A DNA stretch of 44,241 nucleotides from Alloprevotella sp. (GTDB lineage: Bacteria > Bacteroidota > Bacteroidia > Bacteroidales > Bacteroidaceae): positions 1 to 44,241 of the forward strand of contig JAFUXE010000012.1 of NCBI GenBank assembly GCA_017477205.1, read 5' to 3'. Made by a program: the position numbers and the translations under genes. Shown in pieces: positions 1-8,591 of the stretch (positions within the stretch are counted from its first letter, which is position 1; each line of letters begins with the position of its first letter). Under the pieces are notes generated by a model. The model did not search any database. It had not been told where the DNA came from and was given only the letters and a program-made list of their open reading frames with translations.

Positions 1-100
1 CAAGGGGAAGGTTTTCTTCGCGATAAAGACGATACACCTCTTGGCGCAAATGAACACGATCCATACGGGTACGTAGATAATCTCTTTCTGTTTTCATCAT
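1..100 (-). CDS. Unidentified protein, N-terminal fragment
   Basis: An open frame starts at a double ATG (98-100 and 95-97, minus strand) and runs off the left edge. The visible 33 residues begin MMKTERDYLRTRMDRVHLRQ and are rich in Arg, Glu and Leu, compatible with an amphipathic helix. I do not recognise the family. A DNA-binding or transposase N-terminus is possible from composition, but nothing in the sequence proves it. It is divergent from the dehydratase gene to the right and separated from it by non-coding DNA. Confidence 0.45.
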   Translation of the reverse strand, partial: MMKTERDYLRTRMDRVHLRQEVYRLYREENLPL

Positions 101-497
101 TTTTTGTGATTTAGGTGTCAACCCTATTTACAAAAAGACACGTCTGCAAAGAAGGCGGGTCTGTGCTGTTTGAGAGTAAGGACGGACCGTATCAGCCGTT
201 GGGTGAAGATGATATACTGAATTTATGACATATCTGAAAGTAGTCTGGCAGTTCTGCTCATATTTGCCTTGGCCTTAGTGGGGGAGGCATAAGATGTCTT
301 CTGATGTAAGAAGGGAGATGGGGGACGTGGGATGAAATCTGGTTGGCCAAATGCAATGGAGATATCCGTTTATATTTATAGAGACGAATAAATGGAATCC
401 CTCCAAATTCGATGGCGAAGAATGGGGATTCAAAGGTGGCAGATGCGATTTAAAAGTGAATTTTGCGCTAGTTTCAATAATTTTTTTTGGCAGGGTA
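101..497. other. Intergenic stretch with no convincing gene
   Basis: This roughly 400-bp stretch between the divergent edge gene and the dehydratase promoter has no long frame. A short plus-strand frame ending at a TGA at 226-228 reads like a protein C-terminus (it ends ...GPYQPLGEDDILNL). It has no plausible start, so it may be the leftover 3' end of a deleted gene. The rest looks non-coding. Confidence 0.4.
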
Positions 498-527
498 TTG
501 TGTGTCTGAAAAGAGTTGTTATTTTTG
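498..527 (+). promoter_or_regulatory. Bacteroidetes-type promoter of the dehydratase gene
   Basis: TTG at 498-500, a 19-bp gap, then TATTTTTG at 520-527 match the Bacteroidetes -33/-7 consensus (TTTG, 19-21 bp, TAnnTTTG). The predicted transcription start is near 534. That lies downstream of a possible TTG start codon at 516 and therefore argues for the ATG at 558. Confidence 0.75.
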
Positions 528-557
528 CAAACTGTAAATAGTAAAGAGTTAAGCGCT

Positions 558-2546
558 ATGACGGGTTGTATAAAGAAACTCTCAAACTGGTATTTCTCGA
601 AGCGGGTGCTGCCGTATTGGGCAATCCTGCTATTGGATACGACTATTATATTTGTATCTGCGATAGTAATTTATTGGCTGATACACCGCTCTCAGGTTAC
701 GTTTGAAAACCGCACCTCGCTGGTATGCTCTGCCGCCGCGTATGCCCTGCTGGGATGGTTGGGCGCCAGGGTTTTCCGCACTTATATGGGCGTGTTGCGC
801 TATTCAAGTTTCGTGGATTTGCTGAAGGTGATATATTCCAATTTGGTGACGCTGGTATTGGCTCTCATCGTTTCCGGCTCGGCAAAGTTGATGGGTGTGG
901 CGGCTCTCTCGGCCTTTACGGTAGGGAAAACCATCGTGGTGTTCATAGTAGCCACGTTGCTGATGTGGGCCCTGCGCGTCCTGGTGAAACTGACGTACGA
1001 CTCGTCGAATACCGGCAACCAGGCGATGCCTGTGCTGATATATGGTGCGCTGACGGGTGGGGTAGGCCTTGCCAAGAGTATCCGTGTGCAGAGTCCAATA
1101 CAATATGAGCTGAAGGGCTTCATCACCCATGAGCACCGTATCAGGGATATGCGCCTGATGGGCGTGCCTGTCTATACGTTGGATGACGATATTGCCGAAG
1201 TCGTGCGCCAGAAGAGAATCCGGGGTGTGCTGGTAAGTCCGCTTCGGGTTGACGACTTCCGCCGCAACCAGAAGATTCAGGACACGCTGATTGATGCCGG
1301 GGTGCGGATATACATGGCACAGGAAGTTGTGGAGGCGAACGTGAAGAATGGTGAGTTGACAGAAGAGGAAACGGGTTCCACACTGCAACTGCGCGAAGTG
1401 AGCGTGGAGGATCTGCTGCCCAGACAGGAGATACGTGTAGATATGAAGTCCGTCGGAGAGCAGCTGCAAGGCAAACGGGTGCTGATAACCGGCTCGGCAG
1501 GCTCTATAGGAATGGAAATCGTGAGACAAGTGGCGCAGTTCGGTCCTGAAAAAATGATGTTGATAGACCAGGCTGAGACTCCGCAACACGATGTGCGGCT
1601 CATGATGAACAAGGAATTTCCCAATGTGGCCTACGAGGCTGTGGTGACGAGCATCAGCCGCCGCACGCGAATGGAATATATATTCAACACGTTCAAACCG
1701 GAGTTTGTTTTCCATGCAGCGGCCTATAAGCATGTGCCGATGATGGAGGACAATCCTAGCGAGGCGATTTTGAATAATGTATATGGCACAAAGATTATTG
1801 CCGACCTGAGTGTGGCCTGCGGGGCAAAGAAATTCGTGATGATATCGACTGACAAAGCCGTGAACCCGACCAATGTGATGGGCTGCTCCAAGCGTATCTG
1901 TGAAATCTACGTGCAGAGTTTGGACCGTAAGCTGAAAATGAAGGCCTTGGCCGGATTCAAGGAGGGGCTGGGACATCAGGACTACACTCAATTCGTGACG
2001 ACGCGCTTCGGCAATGTGCTGGGGTCCAACGGCAGTGTGATACCGCTCTTCAAGGAGCAGATTAAAAATGGTGGGCCTGTGACGGTTACCGACGAACGTA
2101 TTGTTCGCTACTTTATGCTGATACCCGAGGCATGTAAGTTGGTGCTGGAGGCCGGCACCAAGGGCAACGGCGGCGAGATATTCGTCTTTGATATGGGCGA
2201 GCCTGTCAAGATTGCCGACTTGGCCAAGAGGATGATTGCTTTGTCAAATGCCAAGAACGTGAAGATCGAATACACCGGACTGCGTGAAGGTGAGAAACTA
2301 TACGAGGAAGTGCTGAACGAGTTGGAAGGCACTAAGCCTACCTTCCATGAGAAGATTCGTATCGCGCAGGTGAGGGAATATGACTATGATGCCGTGGAAC
2401 GCGATATTGACGAACTGGTGGAAATCTCCAGAAGGTATGATAACATGGAGACGGTTCGTAAGATGAAAGAGATTGTGCCTGAATACAAGAGCAACAACTC
2501 TGTGTATGAGGTGCTGGACGAAAAAGCGGATAAAGCAGAGGCGTAA
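558..2546 (+). CDS. Membrane nucleotide-sugar 4,6-dehydratase (CapD/PglF/WbpM-type)
   Basis: A 662-residue polysaccharide biosynthesis enzyme. Four hydrophobic segments lie in the first ~150 residues, followed by a CoA-binding-like Rossmann domain and then the catalytic SDR domain. The SDR domain carries the nucleotide-binding loop GSAGSIG and the motif STDKAVNPTNVMG. In PglF/FlaA1-type enzymes the Asp-Lys of this motif and the Met in place of the usual SDR Tyr are catalytic, so the expected reaction is NAD-dependent dehydration of UDP-GlcNAc or a related sugar to a 4-keto-6-deoxy sugar. It would feed capsule, O-antigen or glycoprotein glycan synthesis at the inner face of the cytoplasmic membrane. 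I chose the ATG at 558 because the promoter box at 520-527 overlaps the longer frame. It stands alone, with a terminator 30 bp after the stop. Confidence 0.9.
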   Translation: MTGCIKKLSNWYFSKRVLPYWAILLLDTTIIFVSAIVIYWLIHRSQVTFENRTSLVCSAAAYALLGWLGARVFRTYMGVLRYSSFVDLLKVIYSNLVTLVLALIVSGSAKLMGVAALSAFTVGKTIVVFIVATLLMWALRVLVKLTYDSSNTGNQAMPVLIYGALTGGVGLAKSIRVQSPIQYELKGFITHEHRIRDMRLMGVPVYTLDDDIAEVVRQKRIRGVLVSPLRVDDFRRNQKIQDTLIDAGVRIYMAQEVVEANVKNGELTEEETGSTLQLREVSVEDLLPRQEIRVDMKSVGEQLQGKRVLITGSAGSIGMEIVRQVAQFGPEKMMLIDQAETPQHDVRLMMNKEFPNVAYEAVVTSISRRTRMEYIFNTFKPEFVFHAAAYKHVPMMEDNPSEAILNNVYGTKIIADLSVACGAKKFVMISTDKAVNPTNVMGCSKRICEIYVQSLDRKLKMKALAGFKEGLGHQDYTQFVTTRFGNVLGSNGSVIPLFKEQIKNGGPVTVTDERIVRYFMLIPEACKLVLEAGTKGNGGEIFVFDMGEPVKIADLAKRMIALSNAKNVKIEYTGLREGEKLYEEVLNELEGTKPTFHEKIRIAQVREYDYDAVERDIDELVEISRRYDNMETVRKMKEIVPEYKSNNSVYEVLDEKADKAEA

Positions 2547-2575
2547 ACTCCGTATAGGGTATATAAAACAAAAGA

Positions 2576-2615
2576 AAACTGCGGGAAACACGTTGGATAG
2601 TTTCCCGCAGTTTTT
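2576..2615. terminator. Probably bidirectional intrinsic terminator
   Basis: A 14-bp perfect stem (AAACTGCGGGAAAC with its complement) has a 10-nt loop and is followed by a T run on the plus strand. A-rich sequence on the other side gives a T-rich run for the minus strand. It lies between the dehydratase stop and the 3' end of the minus-strand tRNA-Glu, so it can end both transcripts. Confidence 0.85.
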
Positions 2616-2616
2616 G

Positions 2617-2688
2617 TAGCGCCTACGGGAATCGAACCCGTGTTCCATGCGTGAGAGGCATGTGTCCTAGCCGCTAGACGAAAGCGCC
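2617..2688 (-). tRNA. tRNA-Glu (anticodon CTC)
   Basis: A 72-nt cloverleaf on the minus strand. The acceptor stem starts GGCGCTT, and the D arm contains CTAGCGGCTAG. The anticodon stem CATGC/GCATG encloses the loop CTCTCAC (anticodon CTC, reading GAG). The T arm is ACGGG-TTCGATT-CCCGT and the discriminator is A. CCA is not encoded. It lies 51 bp downstream of tRNA-Ser and is probably co-transcribed with it. Confidence 0.95.
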
Positions 2689-2739
2689 ATTCCTATTTTC
2701 TGCTTGACATTTTACAATTGAATTGTAGAAAGTCTTTTG

Positions 2740-2827
2740 CGGAAGCTGGGGGATTCGAACCCCCGGTACGGTAATCCCGTACGTCAGTTTAGCAAACTGG
2801 TGGTTTCAGCCACTCACCCAAACTTCC
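2740..2827 (-). tRNA. tRNA-Ser (anticodon GCT)
   Basis: An 88-nt minus-strand tRNA with the long variable arm typical of serine isoacceptors (a GTACGG...CCGTAC hairpin). It has a TTGCTAA anticodon loop (GCT, reading AGC/AGU), a GGGGG-TTCGAAT-CCCCC T arm and discriminator G. CCA is not encoded. A strong promoter lies 28-58 bp upstream. Confidence 0.95.
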
Positions 2828-2854
2828 TTGTCCAGCATTTTCGCAAATGCGGTG

Positions 2855-2885
2855 CAAAAGTAATGGATATTTTCATTACTCCAAA
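2855..2885 (-). promoter_or_regulatory. Promoter of the tRNA-Ser/tRNA-Glu unit
   Basis: On the minus strand, TTTG (2882-2885), a 19-bp gap and TACTTTTG (2855-2862) match the Bacteroidetes primary sigma consensus exactly. Transcription would begin near 2848, about 20 nt before tRNA-Ser. Confidence 0.8.
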
Positions 2886-2949
2886 GTTTTTGCAAAGATT
2901 TTTTTACTTAGGCGGCGATAAAAGTCCCAAACCCAATTCCGAAGGATGC

Positions 2950-3147
2950 CTAGAACGGGTCGTCGTCGGCCTGCAACCGACTGTGTTCTTCGATGATTCT
3001 GTCTGCGGTTTCGTCTATGGCGGCATCGTAGCCCGTCAGGGCGGCAAACGGTGCAAACTGTGCGGCACGGTCCCATACGGGCATGCGAGGATGGCGTAGC
3101 GAAACATGGTGTGGCAGATTGATGATATCCGAATAGTCTTCTTTCAT
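2950..3147 (-). CDS. YolD-like small protein partnered with the Y-family polymerase
   Basis: A 65-residue protein containing INLPHHVS and DRAAQFAPFAALTGYDA. These motifs are typical of the small proteins found next to UmuC/UvrX-like polymerases (YolD-like in Firmicutes, with Bacteroidetes relatives). Its start codon overlaps the polymerase stop by 4 bp (ATGA at 3144-3147), so the two are translationally coupled. The family is thought to assist or regulate the error-prone polymerase, but the mechanism is not established. The C-terminus is acidic (QADDDPF). Confidence 0.8.
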   Translation of the reverse strand: MKEDYSDIINLPHHVSLRHPRMPVWDRAAQFAPFAALTGYDAAIDETADRIIEEHSRLQADDDPF

Positions 3148-4694
3148 GCCTTGTGTCCTCCAATTTGTGCGTTTCTGGAAATGGCCGTTGCGCCTTCGTC
3201 GAAATTCAGCCCTTTGAGAATGGCGTTCTTTCCGTAGCGCTTGCGTATGGCAAGGCGGGCTTCCTGTAAGCGACGTTCCCTGTTCAGGCGTATGTTTTCC
3301 TGCTCTTTCTTTTTCTCTTCTGCCTCATAGTCCGTGAAAAGGTCGAGTTCCGTCACGTCGGCCTTCTTTTGTGCGAACGATTCTGTGACGACGTGGCCTA
3401 CGGTCAGGTACAGCCGTCGGATGAGAAGACGGGGGTTGGCGATTTGGTCGTAGATGTCCTCCACCGCCTTTGAAATCAAGGCAGAAGAGGAGGTATAATT
3501 CCCGATGTTTGCTGTACCTGTGGCGTGTTTGGGGACTTTTCGCCCGTAGTGGTCTGTCGTGACGGGGCCACTGTACACATTGTTTCCCGAAGAAGCTCTG
3601 GATGCTGAGGCGGATGGTCTTGAACCGGGTTTCTGCATAAGGCTTTCGACATCGTAACCGATGGTAATCACGATTTGGTCAGTCAAAAGCCGTTTCCGGA
3701 CGAGTTTCAGGGCCATGGCATCAGCCATTTCGCGTATGACGACGCGTGCCTTTTTCCAGTTATAGGGCTCCGTGAGTACCTGTCCGCTGCTGAAGGAGTT
3801 GGACTCCGGTACGTAGGCCTTCACTTGTCCAATGGTGCAAGGCTCCCAGCCCCACGCGTGGTCAATGAGCAATTCGGCATTTACGCCAAAGAGTTTATAG
3901 AGCAGCTCGTCGTTTTGCACGGACAGACGTGCGATTTTCCCCATCGTATCAATGCCATAGGGGGCAAGCCGCTTGGCGATGCCTCTCCCCACGCGCCAGA
4001 AGCTGGTCAGCGGACGATGGTTCCAGAGCTTTTCGCGGTATGTTTTCTCGTCCAGTTCCCCGATTCTCACTCCGTCCTGGTCGGCTGCCGTGTGTTTGGC
4101 CACGATGTCCATCGCCACCTTGCACAGATACATGTTGGTGCCAATACCGGCAGTGGCCGTGATGCCTGTTTGGCGGAGTACGTCGCGTATGATTGTGACC
4201 GCAAGCTCATGCGCCGTCATCTTGTAGGTCCACAGATAGTTTGTGACATCCATGAACACTTCGTCGATGCTGTAAACGTGAATGTCCTCTGGCGCGATAT
4301 ACTTGAGGTAGATTTCGTACACTTTCGTACTCACATCAATATAATACGCCATTCTTGGCGGTGCTATGATGTAGTCCAGTTCCCATTCCGGATGCGAGCG
4401 GAGTTCGTTGTCGTCCGAGGACTTTCCCGTGAACCTGCGTCCCCGGTTGGCCAGACGCTCCAAGTTGACCTCCCGTACGCGTTGGACAACTTCAAAGAGC
4501 CGTGCACGACCGGCTATCCCGTATGCTTTCAGCGAAGGGGACACTGCCAGGCAGATGGTTTTCTCCGTACGGCTTTTGTCCGCCACGACGAGGTTTGTCT
4601 TCAGCGGGTCAAGGCCTCTGTCAACACATTCAACCGAAGCGTAGAAAGACTTCAGGTCGATGGCGATGTATGTACGTGATGGCTCTGTCGGCAT
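3144..4694 (-). CDS. Y-family (error-prone) DNA polymerase, UmuC/UvrX-like
   Basis: A 516-residue translesion polymerase. The palm motif AIDLKSFYASVECVDRGL at the N-terminus supplies the first catalytic Asp, and YSIDEVFMDV at about residue 140 supplies the conserved Asp-Glu pair. A helix-hairpin-helix/little-finger region follows. The length exceeds DinB (about 350-400 aa). The C-terminal extension is charged (EEKKKEQENIRLNRERRL) and may contact the coupled YolD-like protein or the clamp. The start is MPTEPSRTYIAIDL. The mRNA has a structured leader of about 145 nt behind a consensus promoter at 4847-4876. I cannot see a LexA-type operator with confidence, so SOS control is only presumed. Confidence 0.88.
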   Translation of the reverse strand: MPTEPSRTYIAIDLKSFYASVECVDRGLDPLKTNLVVADKSRTEKTICLAVSPSLKAYGIAGRARLFEVVQRVREVNLERLANRGRRFTGKSSDDNELRSHPEWELDYIIAPPRMAYYIDVSTKVYEIYLKYIAPEDIHVYSIDEVFMDVTNYLWTYKMTAHELAVTIIRDVLRQTGITATAGIGTNMYLCKVAMDIVAKHTAADQDGVRIGELDEKTYREKLWNHRPLTSFWRVGRGIAKRLAPYGIDTMGKIARLSVQNDELLYKLFGVNAELLIDHAWGWEPCTIGQVKAYVPESNSFSSGQVLTEPYNWKKARVVIREMADAMALKLVRKRLLTDQIVITIGYDVESLMQKPGSRPSASASRASSGNNVYSGPVTTDHYGRKVPKHATGTANIGNYTSSSALISKAVEDIYDQIANPRLLIRRLYLTVGHVVTESFAQKKADVTELDLFTDYEAEEKKKEQENIRLNRERRLQEARLAIRKRYGKNAILKGLNFDEGATAISRNAQIGGHKA

Positions 4695-4753
4695 GGGAAG
4701 TGGTTGTTGGGTGGTTTTCGGTAAAACTAATTCTTAGAAACATACCTACAAGA

Positions 4754-4837
4754 TTAATGGGGACATGACGCAATGCGAGACCCCATTAACCAACACAAAA
4801 ACTAAACTAGACTTATCGCGAACTGTCTTCCCGACAG
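4754..4837 (-). promoter_or_regulatory. Two hairpins in the polymerase mRNA leader
   Basis: Between the predicted transcription start (about 4840) and the ATG (4694) lie two perfect stems. One is 9 bp (TTAATGGGG/CCCCATTAA, arms 4754-4762 and 4781-4789) and the other is 5 bp (CTGTC/GACAG, 4823-4837). Neither has a T run, so they are not obvious terminators. They could affect mRNA stability or translation. I do not recognise a known riboswitch. Confidence 0.4.
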
Positions 4838-4846
4838 CTTGCAGCG

Positions 4847-4876
4847 CAAATTTACGAAAAAATTTTGCCTCAGCAA
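4847..4876 (-). promoter_or_regulatory. Promoter of the Y-family polymerase operon
   Basis: On the minus strand, TTG (4874-4876), a 19-bp gap and TAAATTTG (4847-4854). The -33 box falls inside the last codons of aroC, so this promoter separates the polymerase unit from the dnaX-slyD-aroC run. Confidence 0.7.
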
Positions 4877-5976
4877 GTTTTTTTGTATGTTTTTTGAGAA
4901 AAAAGTTGTGTGGCGTTATCCAACAGGAGGAAATCAAGGGTGCACAGTGCTGCCATGGCCTCAACCACGGGCACGGCTCGCGGTACTACGCACGGGTCGT
5001 GGCGACCGGTGGCCGCGAGCGTGACGGCTTCCTTGGCATCGTTGAGGGTCGCCTGTGGCTTAAGGATGGTGGGCACAGGCTTGAATGCTATTCGCATTAC
5101 GACGTCTTCGCCGTTTGTGATGCCTCCCTGTATTCCGCCGCTGTGGTTTGTTCGCGTACGGACGCATCCGCTTTCGTCGGCATAGAACGTGTCGTTTACC
5201 TCCGAGCCTAGCTTTTCGGACAAGGCAAAACCGTCACCGATTTCAAAGCCTTTGGCGGCGTTGATGCCCATCATGGCAGAGGCAAGGGAGGCACTGAATT
5301 TCCCATAGACAGGTTCACCAAGTCCTGCGGGGCAGCCTTGTATGATGCATGTGACCACTCCTCCCAGCGAGTCCCCCTCCGAACGCACCGTTTGCGCCAG
5401 TTTTTCCATGCGCTGCGCCGTTGCTGGGTCAGGACAGCGTACGGCACTTGCGTCAACAGCCGTCAGGTTCAGGTCGCGATAGGCCGGCTCCAGCTTGATG
5501 TCTCCGATTTGGGAGGTGAAGGCGCTTATCTGTATGCCTTGGATGCGCAAAGCCTGCTTGGCGAAAGCTCCACCGACAACGCGGCATAGCGTTTCGCGTG
5601 CGGAGGCGCGTCCACCGCCTCGTGGGTCGCGGATGCCGTACTTGGCATCGTAGGTATAGTCGGCATGGGACGGCCTGTAGATGTGGCTCAAGGCGCCGTA
5701 GTCGGCAGAGCGCTGGTTGGTATTTTTCACGATGAAGCCTATGGGCGTCCCCGTGGTGCGTCCTTCATAGATGCCCGAGAGGACTTCTAGCGTGTCGGCT
5801 TCGTTGCGGGCGGTGGTCACGGAGCTTTGTCCTGGTCTTCTGCGGCTCAGTTCACGCTGCACTTCGTCGAGGTCAATGGCGATGCCCGCAGGAAAACCGT
5901 CGATGACGCCTCCCATCGCTTCGCCGTGACTTTCTCCGAATGTCGTGAGGCGCAAGATGTTGCCGAAGGTGTTCAT
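4870..5976 (-). CDS. aroC: Chorismate synthase
   Basis: A 368-residue enzyme of the last shikimate step: 5-enolpyruvylshikimate-3-phosphate to chorismate, dependent on reduced FMN. The N-terminal signature [17 protein letters not shown] and the [11 protein letters not shown] motif near residue 125-135 are diagnostic. The start [10 protein letters not shown] at 5976 is preferred. A longer frame from 6027 would run into slyD and adds a Pro/His-rich leader with no family match. It lies 26 bp after slyD and 600 bp after dnaX on the same strand, so it is likely the last gene of a dnaX-slyD-aroC operon. Confidence 0.96.
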   Translation of the reverse strand: MNTFGNILRLTTFGESHGEAMGGVIDGFPAGIAIDLDEVQRELSRRRPGQSSVTTARNEADTLEVLSGIYEGRTTGTPIGFIVKNTNQRSADYGALSHIYRPSHADYTYDAKYGIRDPRGGGRASARETLCRVVGGAFAKQALRIQGIQISAFTSQIGDIKLEPAYRDLNLTAVDASAVRCPDPATAQRMEKLAQTVRSEGDSLGGVVTCIIQGCPAGLGEPVYGKFSASLASAMMGINAAKGFEIGDGFALSEKLGSEVNDTFYADESGCVRTRTNHSGGIQGGITNGEDVVMRIAFKPVPTILKPQATLNDAKEAVTLAATGRHDPCVVPRAVPVVEAMAALCTLDFLLLDNATQLFSQKTYKKTC

Positions 5977-6002
5977 GGTGGGATGGATAGTGGGGTGGGG
6001 GA

Positions 6003-6569
6003 TTAGTGGCAATGTCCGCAGCCGCAATGGCCGCCTTCGTGCTTGTCTTCACAGTGGCCGCCACATCCGCAGCCGCATTCTTCTCCGCTCATGCGGTTCA
6101 GGGCTCCCTGAAGTTCCTCCGCCGTGGCCGGACGTGCTTCCACGATGCGGCCTTTGAATTGCAGCGTTTGTCCTGCCAGGGGATGGTTGAGGTCGATGGT
6201 GACCTTCTCGGAATCTACGGCTTTCACGATGCCGTCAAAGCGCATGCCGTCCTCGTTGACGAGGGGAATCTCGGCACCGGGATATATGTGGTCGGCATCG
6301 AAGTGCCCGTCTATGCTGAACGTTTCGCGAGGCATCGAGATGACATGCTCCTCGGTGTATGCGCCGTAGGCTCTTTCGCAGGGAATGACGAAGTTGAATT
6401 CCTCCTCAGCCTCCAGTTCGGCAACTTGTTCCTCGAATGCGTCCAGCACCATTCCCAGACCGCTGATGAATTGGAAGGGTTGGTTGGCAGAGGTGCGTTC
6501 CACGAGCTCTTGTTTGCCTTCTTCGCTGATGGTGTAAAGGCTATAGCCTACTTTGATGAATTTGTTCAT
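6003..6569 (-). CDS. slyD: FKBP-type peptidyl-prolyl isomerase SlyD
   Basis: A 188-residue cytosolic isomerase and chaperone. The FKBP core has the inserted IF chaperone loop: [17 protein letters not shown], followed by [19 protein letters not shown], which is a SlyD hallmark. The C-terminus is a Cys/His/Gly tail ([18 protein letters not shown]) of the kind that binds nickel and zinc and can serve hydrogenase or urease maturation. The start [14 protein letters not shown] at 6569 gives a 25-bp gap after dnaX. An extension to 6644 would overlap dnaX and lacks homology. Confidence 0.95.
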   Translation of the reverse strand: MNKFIKVGYSLYTISEEGKQELVERTSANQPFQFISGLGMVLDAFEEQVAELEAEEEFNFVIPCERAYGAYTEEHVISMPRETFSIDGHFDADHIYPGAEIPLVNEDGMRFDGIVKAVDSEKVTIDLNHPLAGQTLQFKGRIVEARPATAEELQGALNRMSGEECGCGCGGHCEDKHEGGHCGCGHCH

Positions 6570-6594
6570 GATGATATTTCGGTTTTTACTTTGG

Positions 6595-8364
6595 TTATGC
6601 AAGTTCCAGTTCCAATGCCTTGTGCAGCCGTGAGAATGCCTCACTTTTCTCGAGCATGTGGCTCAGTTGCTCGCGTTGGCTGAAGGCGCGGCGGGCTACG
6701 GTGTGCGCAGCTACCTCAAAGCGGACGTCCACGCGGCTGTTGTCAAGCTCGCGGCGCAGGAATCTGTGCAGCTGCGGCAGGACTGCATTCATGTCCGCCA
6801 GCACGGCTTCCGATTCCACGCAGGCCGTGATGCGCCCCTCTGCCTCCAGTTTCGGAGCCATGTTCTTCAGGCGGCCTGCCGTGGCGGCCTGCTCCTGCGG
6901 CAGCGATGCTGCGAAGAGCAGCCATTGGCGGTCAACATCGCTTTGGTCGAAGGGCTTGTTGCCGTATTGCGCGGGGGCTTCGGCCACGCTGGGCGTCGGA
7001 GTTGCTTCCACCGGCTTGGCGGGTTGGCTCGTCGTGTGAAGGGAAACGGTGCGCAGGCGTCCCTGGGCATTGTTTTTTGCGACTGTCGCCATGGTGGGCC
7101 TTGCCATAGGCGCCTGCTCCGTCGGCCTTGCAGCTGAAGAGGTGGGGGAGACGGGCTTTGCGATGGCGGCAACAGGCTGCTGCTGTACGGAACCTTGTTC
7201 CTGTTGCGCAGCGGGGAAAACGGGGTTTAGCTTCTTTGTAGGGCCAAGCCCCGAGCTGGGCGTATCGTCACCCTGAGCGGCTTGTGCCACTTCTATCAGG
7301 GTCAGTTCCACCAGCAGTCGCTTGTTGCGGCTTTGCCGGTAGTTGATGTCGCAGTCGTTGCAGAGGCGAAGGGCACGGTAGAGGAAGCGGGGCTGGCAGC
7401 GCAGCGCCTGTTCCTGGTAGTGCTGGCGTACGGTCTGGGAGACTTCCAGCAGGGGCAGCGTCTGGGCGTCGCGGCTCACGAGGAGGTCGCGGAAATGGCT
7501 GGCAAGACCTCCGATGAAGTGCTGTGCACTGAAGCCCTTCGCAAGGATTTCGTTCAGCGTGAGCAGCACCTGCGTCACTTCTCCTGCCAACAGGCTGTCC
7601 GTGATGCGGAAATAGTAGTCGTAGTCAAGGACGTTGAGGTTCTCGATTGCCTTCTGGTAGGTGATGTTCCCGCCCGTGAAACTGCTTATCTGGTCGAAGA
7701 TGGACAGGGCGTCGCGCATGCCGCCGTCGGCTTTCTGGGCAATGACGGCGAGTGCCTCCTCTTCGTAGGCGATGCCTTCCTTTTCGGCCACGCGGCGCAA
7801 GTGTCCCGTGATGTCCTCCGTCTCCATGCGGTTGAAGTCGTATATCTGGCAGCGGCTCAGGATGGTGGGGAGCACTTTGTGCTTCTCGGTCGTGGCGAGG
7901 ATGAAGATGGCGTGTGCAGGCGGCTCTTCAAGGGTTTTGAGGAACGCGTTGAAGGCTGCGGTGGAAAGCATGTGTACCTCGTCGATGATGAAGACCTTGT
8001 AGCGTCCTATCTGCGGGGGGATGCTGACCTGCTCTATGAGGGAGCGTATGTCGTCCACGGAGTTGTTCGATGCGGCATCCAGCTCGTGGATGTTGTAGCT
8101 GCGCCCTTCGTCGAAGGCCACACAGCTCTCGCAGTGTCCGCAGGCATCGCCTTCGGGCGTAGGCGTGAGGCAGTTGATGGTTTTTGCGAAGATGCGCGCA
8201 CATGTAGTCTTCCCGACGCCGCGCGGTCCGCAGAACAGGTAGGCGTGAGCCAGCTTGCCGCTTGCGATGGCGTTTCGCAGCGTCGTGGTCAGTGCGGACT
8301 GTCCCACGACGGCGTCGAAAGTCTGCGGGCGGTACTTCCGTGCTGAAACGATGTAGTTCTCCAT
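6595..8364 (-). CDS. dnaX: DNA polymerase III subunits gamma/tau
   Basis: A 589-residue clamp-loader ATPase. It has Walker A GPRGVGKTT at residues 46-54, a four-Cys zinc module (Cys65, 75, 78, 81), the Walker B-type DEVHML, and the sensor region TTEKHKVLPTILSRCQ. A Pro/Ala/Gln-rich linker at about residues 380-470 precedes a C-terminal tau-like domain. The start MENYIVSARKYRP at 8364 is the family start; 69 further upstream codons are low-complexity and sit over promoter DNA. A -7-like box with one mismatch (TATCTTCG, 8390-8397) lies just upstream. I did not find an obvious slippery frameshift site for a separate gamma form. Confidence 0.95.
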   Translation of the reverse strand: MENYIVSARKYRPQTFDAVVGQSALTTTLRNAIASGKLAHAYLFCGPRGVGKTTCARIFAKTINCLTPTPEGDACGHCESCVAFDEGRSYNIHELDAASNNSVDDIRSLIEQVSIPPQIGRYKVFIIDEVHMLSTAAFNAFLKTLEEPPAHAIFILATTEKHKVLPTILSRCQIYDFNRMETEDITGHLRRVAEKEGIAYEEEALAVIAQKADGGMRDALSIFDQISSFTGGNITYQKAIENLNVLDYDYYFRITDSLLAGEVTQVLLTLNEILAKGFSAQHFIGGLASHFRDLLVSRDAQTLPLLEVSQTVRQHYQEQALRCQPRFLYRALRLCNDCDINYRQSRNKRLLVELTLIEVAQAAQGDDTPSSGLGPTKKLNPVFPAAQQEQGSVQQQPVAAIAKPVSPTSSAARPTEQAPMARPTMATVAKNNAQGRLRTVSLHTTSQPAKPVEATPTPSVAEAPAQYGNKPFDQSDVDRQWLLFAASLPQEQAATAGRLKNMAPKLEAEGRITACVESEAVLADMNAVLPQLHRFLRRELDNSRVDVRFEVAAHTVARRAFSQREQLSHMLEKSEAFSRLHKALELELA

Positions 8365-8509
8365 GCTGGGGGTGTGTGTATTTTGAGCGCGAAGATACGA
8401 AAAAGGCCGCACGAAAAAAACTTTTTCCCGCACAAATCGCAAAAGAGTCCGCATTTCGGTTTGAAAAAGGTCGGCATGATGCTGCGGAGCGAAATTATTC
8501 GGGGAAGGA

Positions 8510-8541
8510 TTTGCTCGGATGTTTTCTCTTTTGTACTTTTG
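8510..8541 (+). promoter_or_regulatory. Promoter of the HD hydrolase gene
   Basis: TTTG (8510-8513), a 20-bp gap and TACTTTTG (8534-8541) match the Bacteroidetes consensus. The predicted start is near 8548, leaving a leader of about 44 nt before the ATG at 8592. It is divergent from dnaX. Confidence 0.8.
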
Positions 8542-8591
8542 CTTCGCAAAGCTACGCGTGCATGTGCGCACGTATATATTTATTGTATCCT

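Noticed and set aside
516..557. TTG start at 516 for the dehydratase
   Set aside because: The -7 promoter box at 520-527 would lie inside the coding sequence. The ATG at 558 follows the predicted transcription start.
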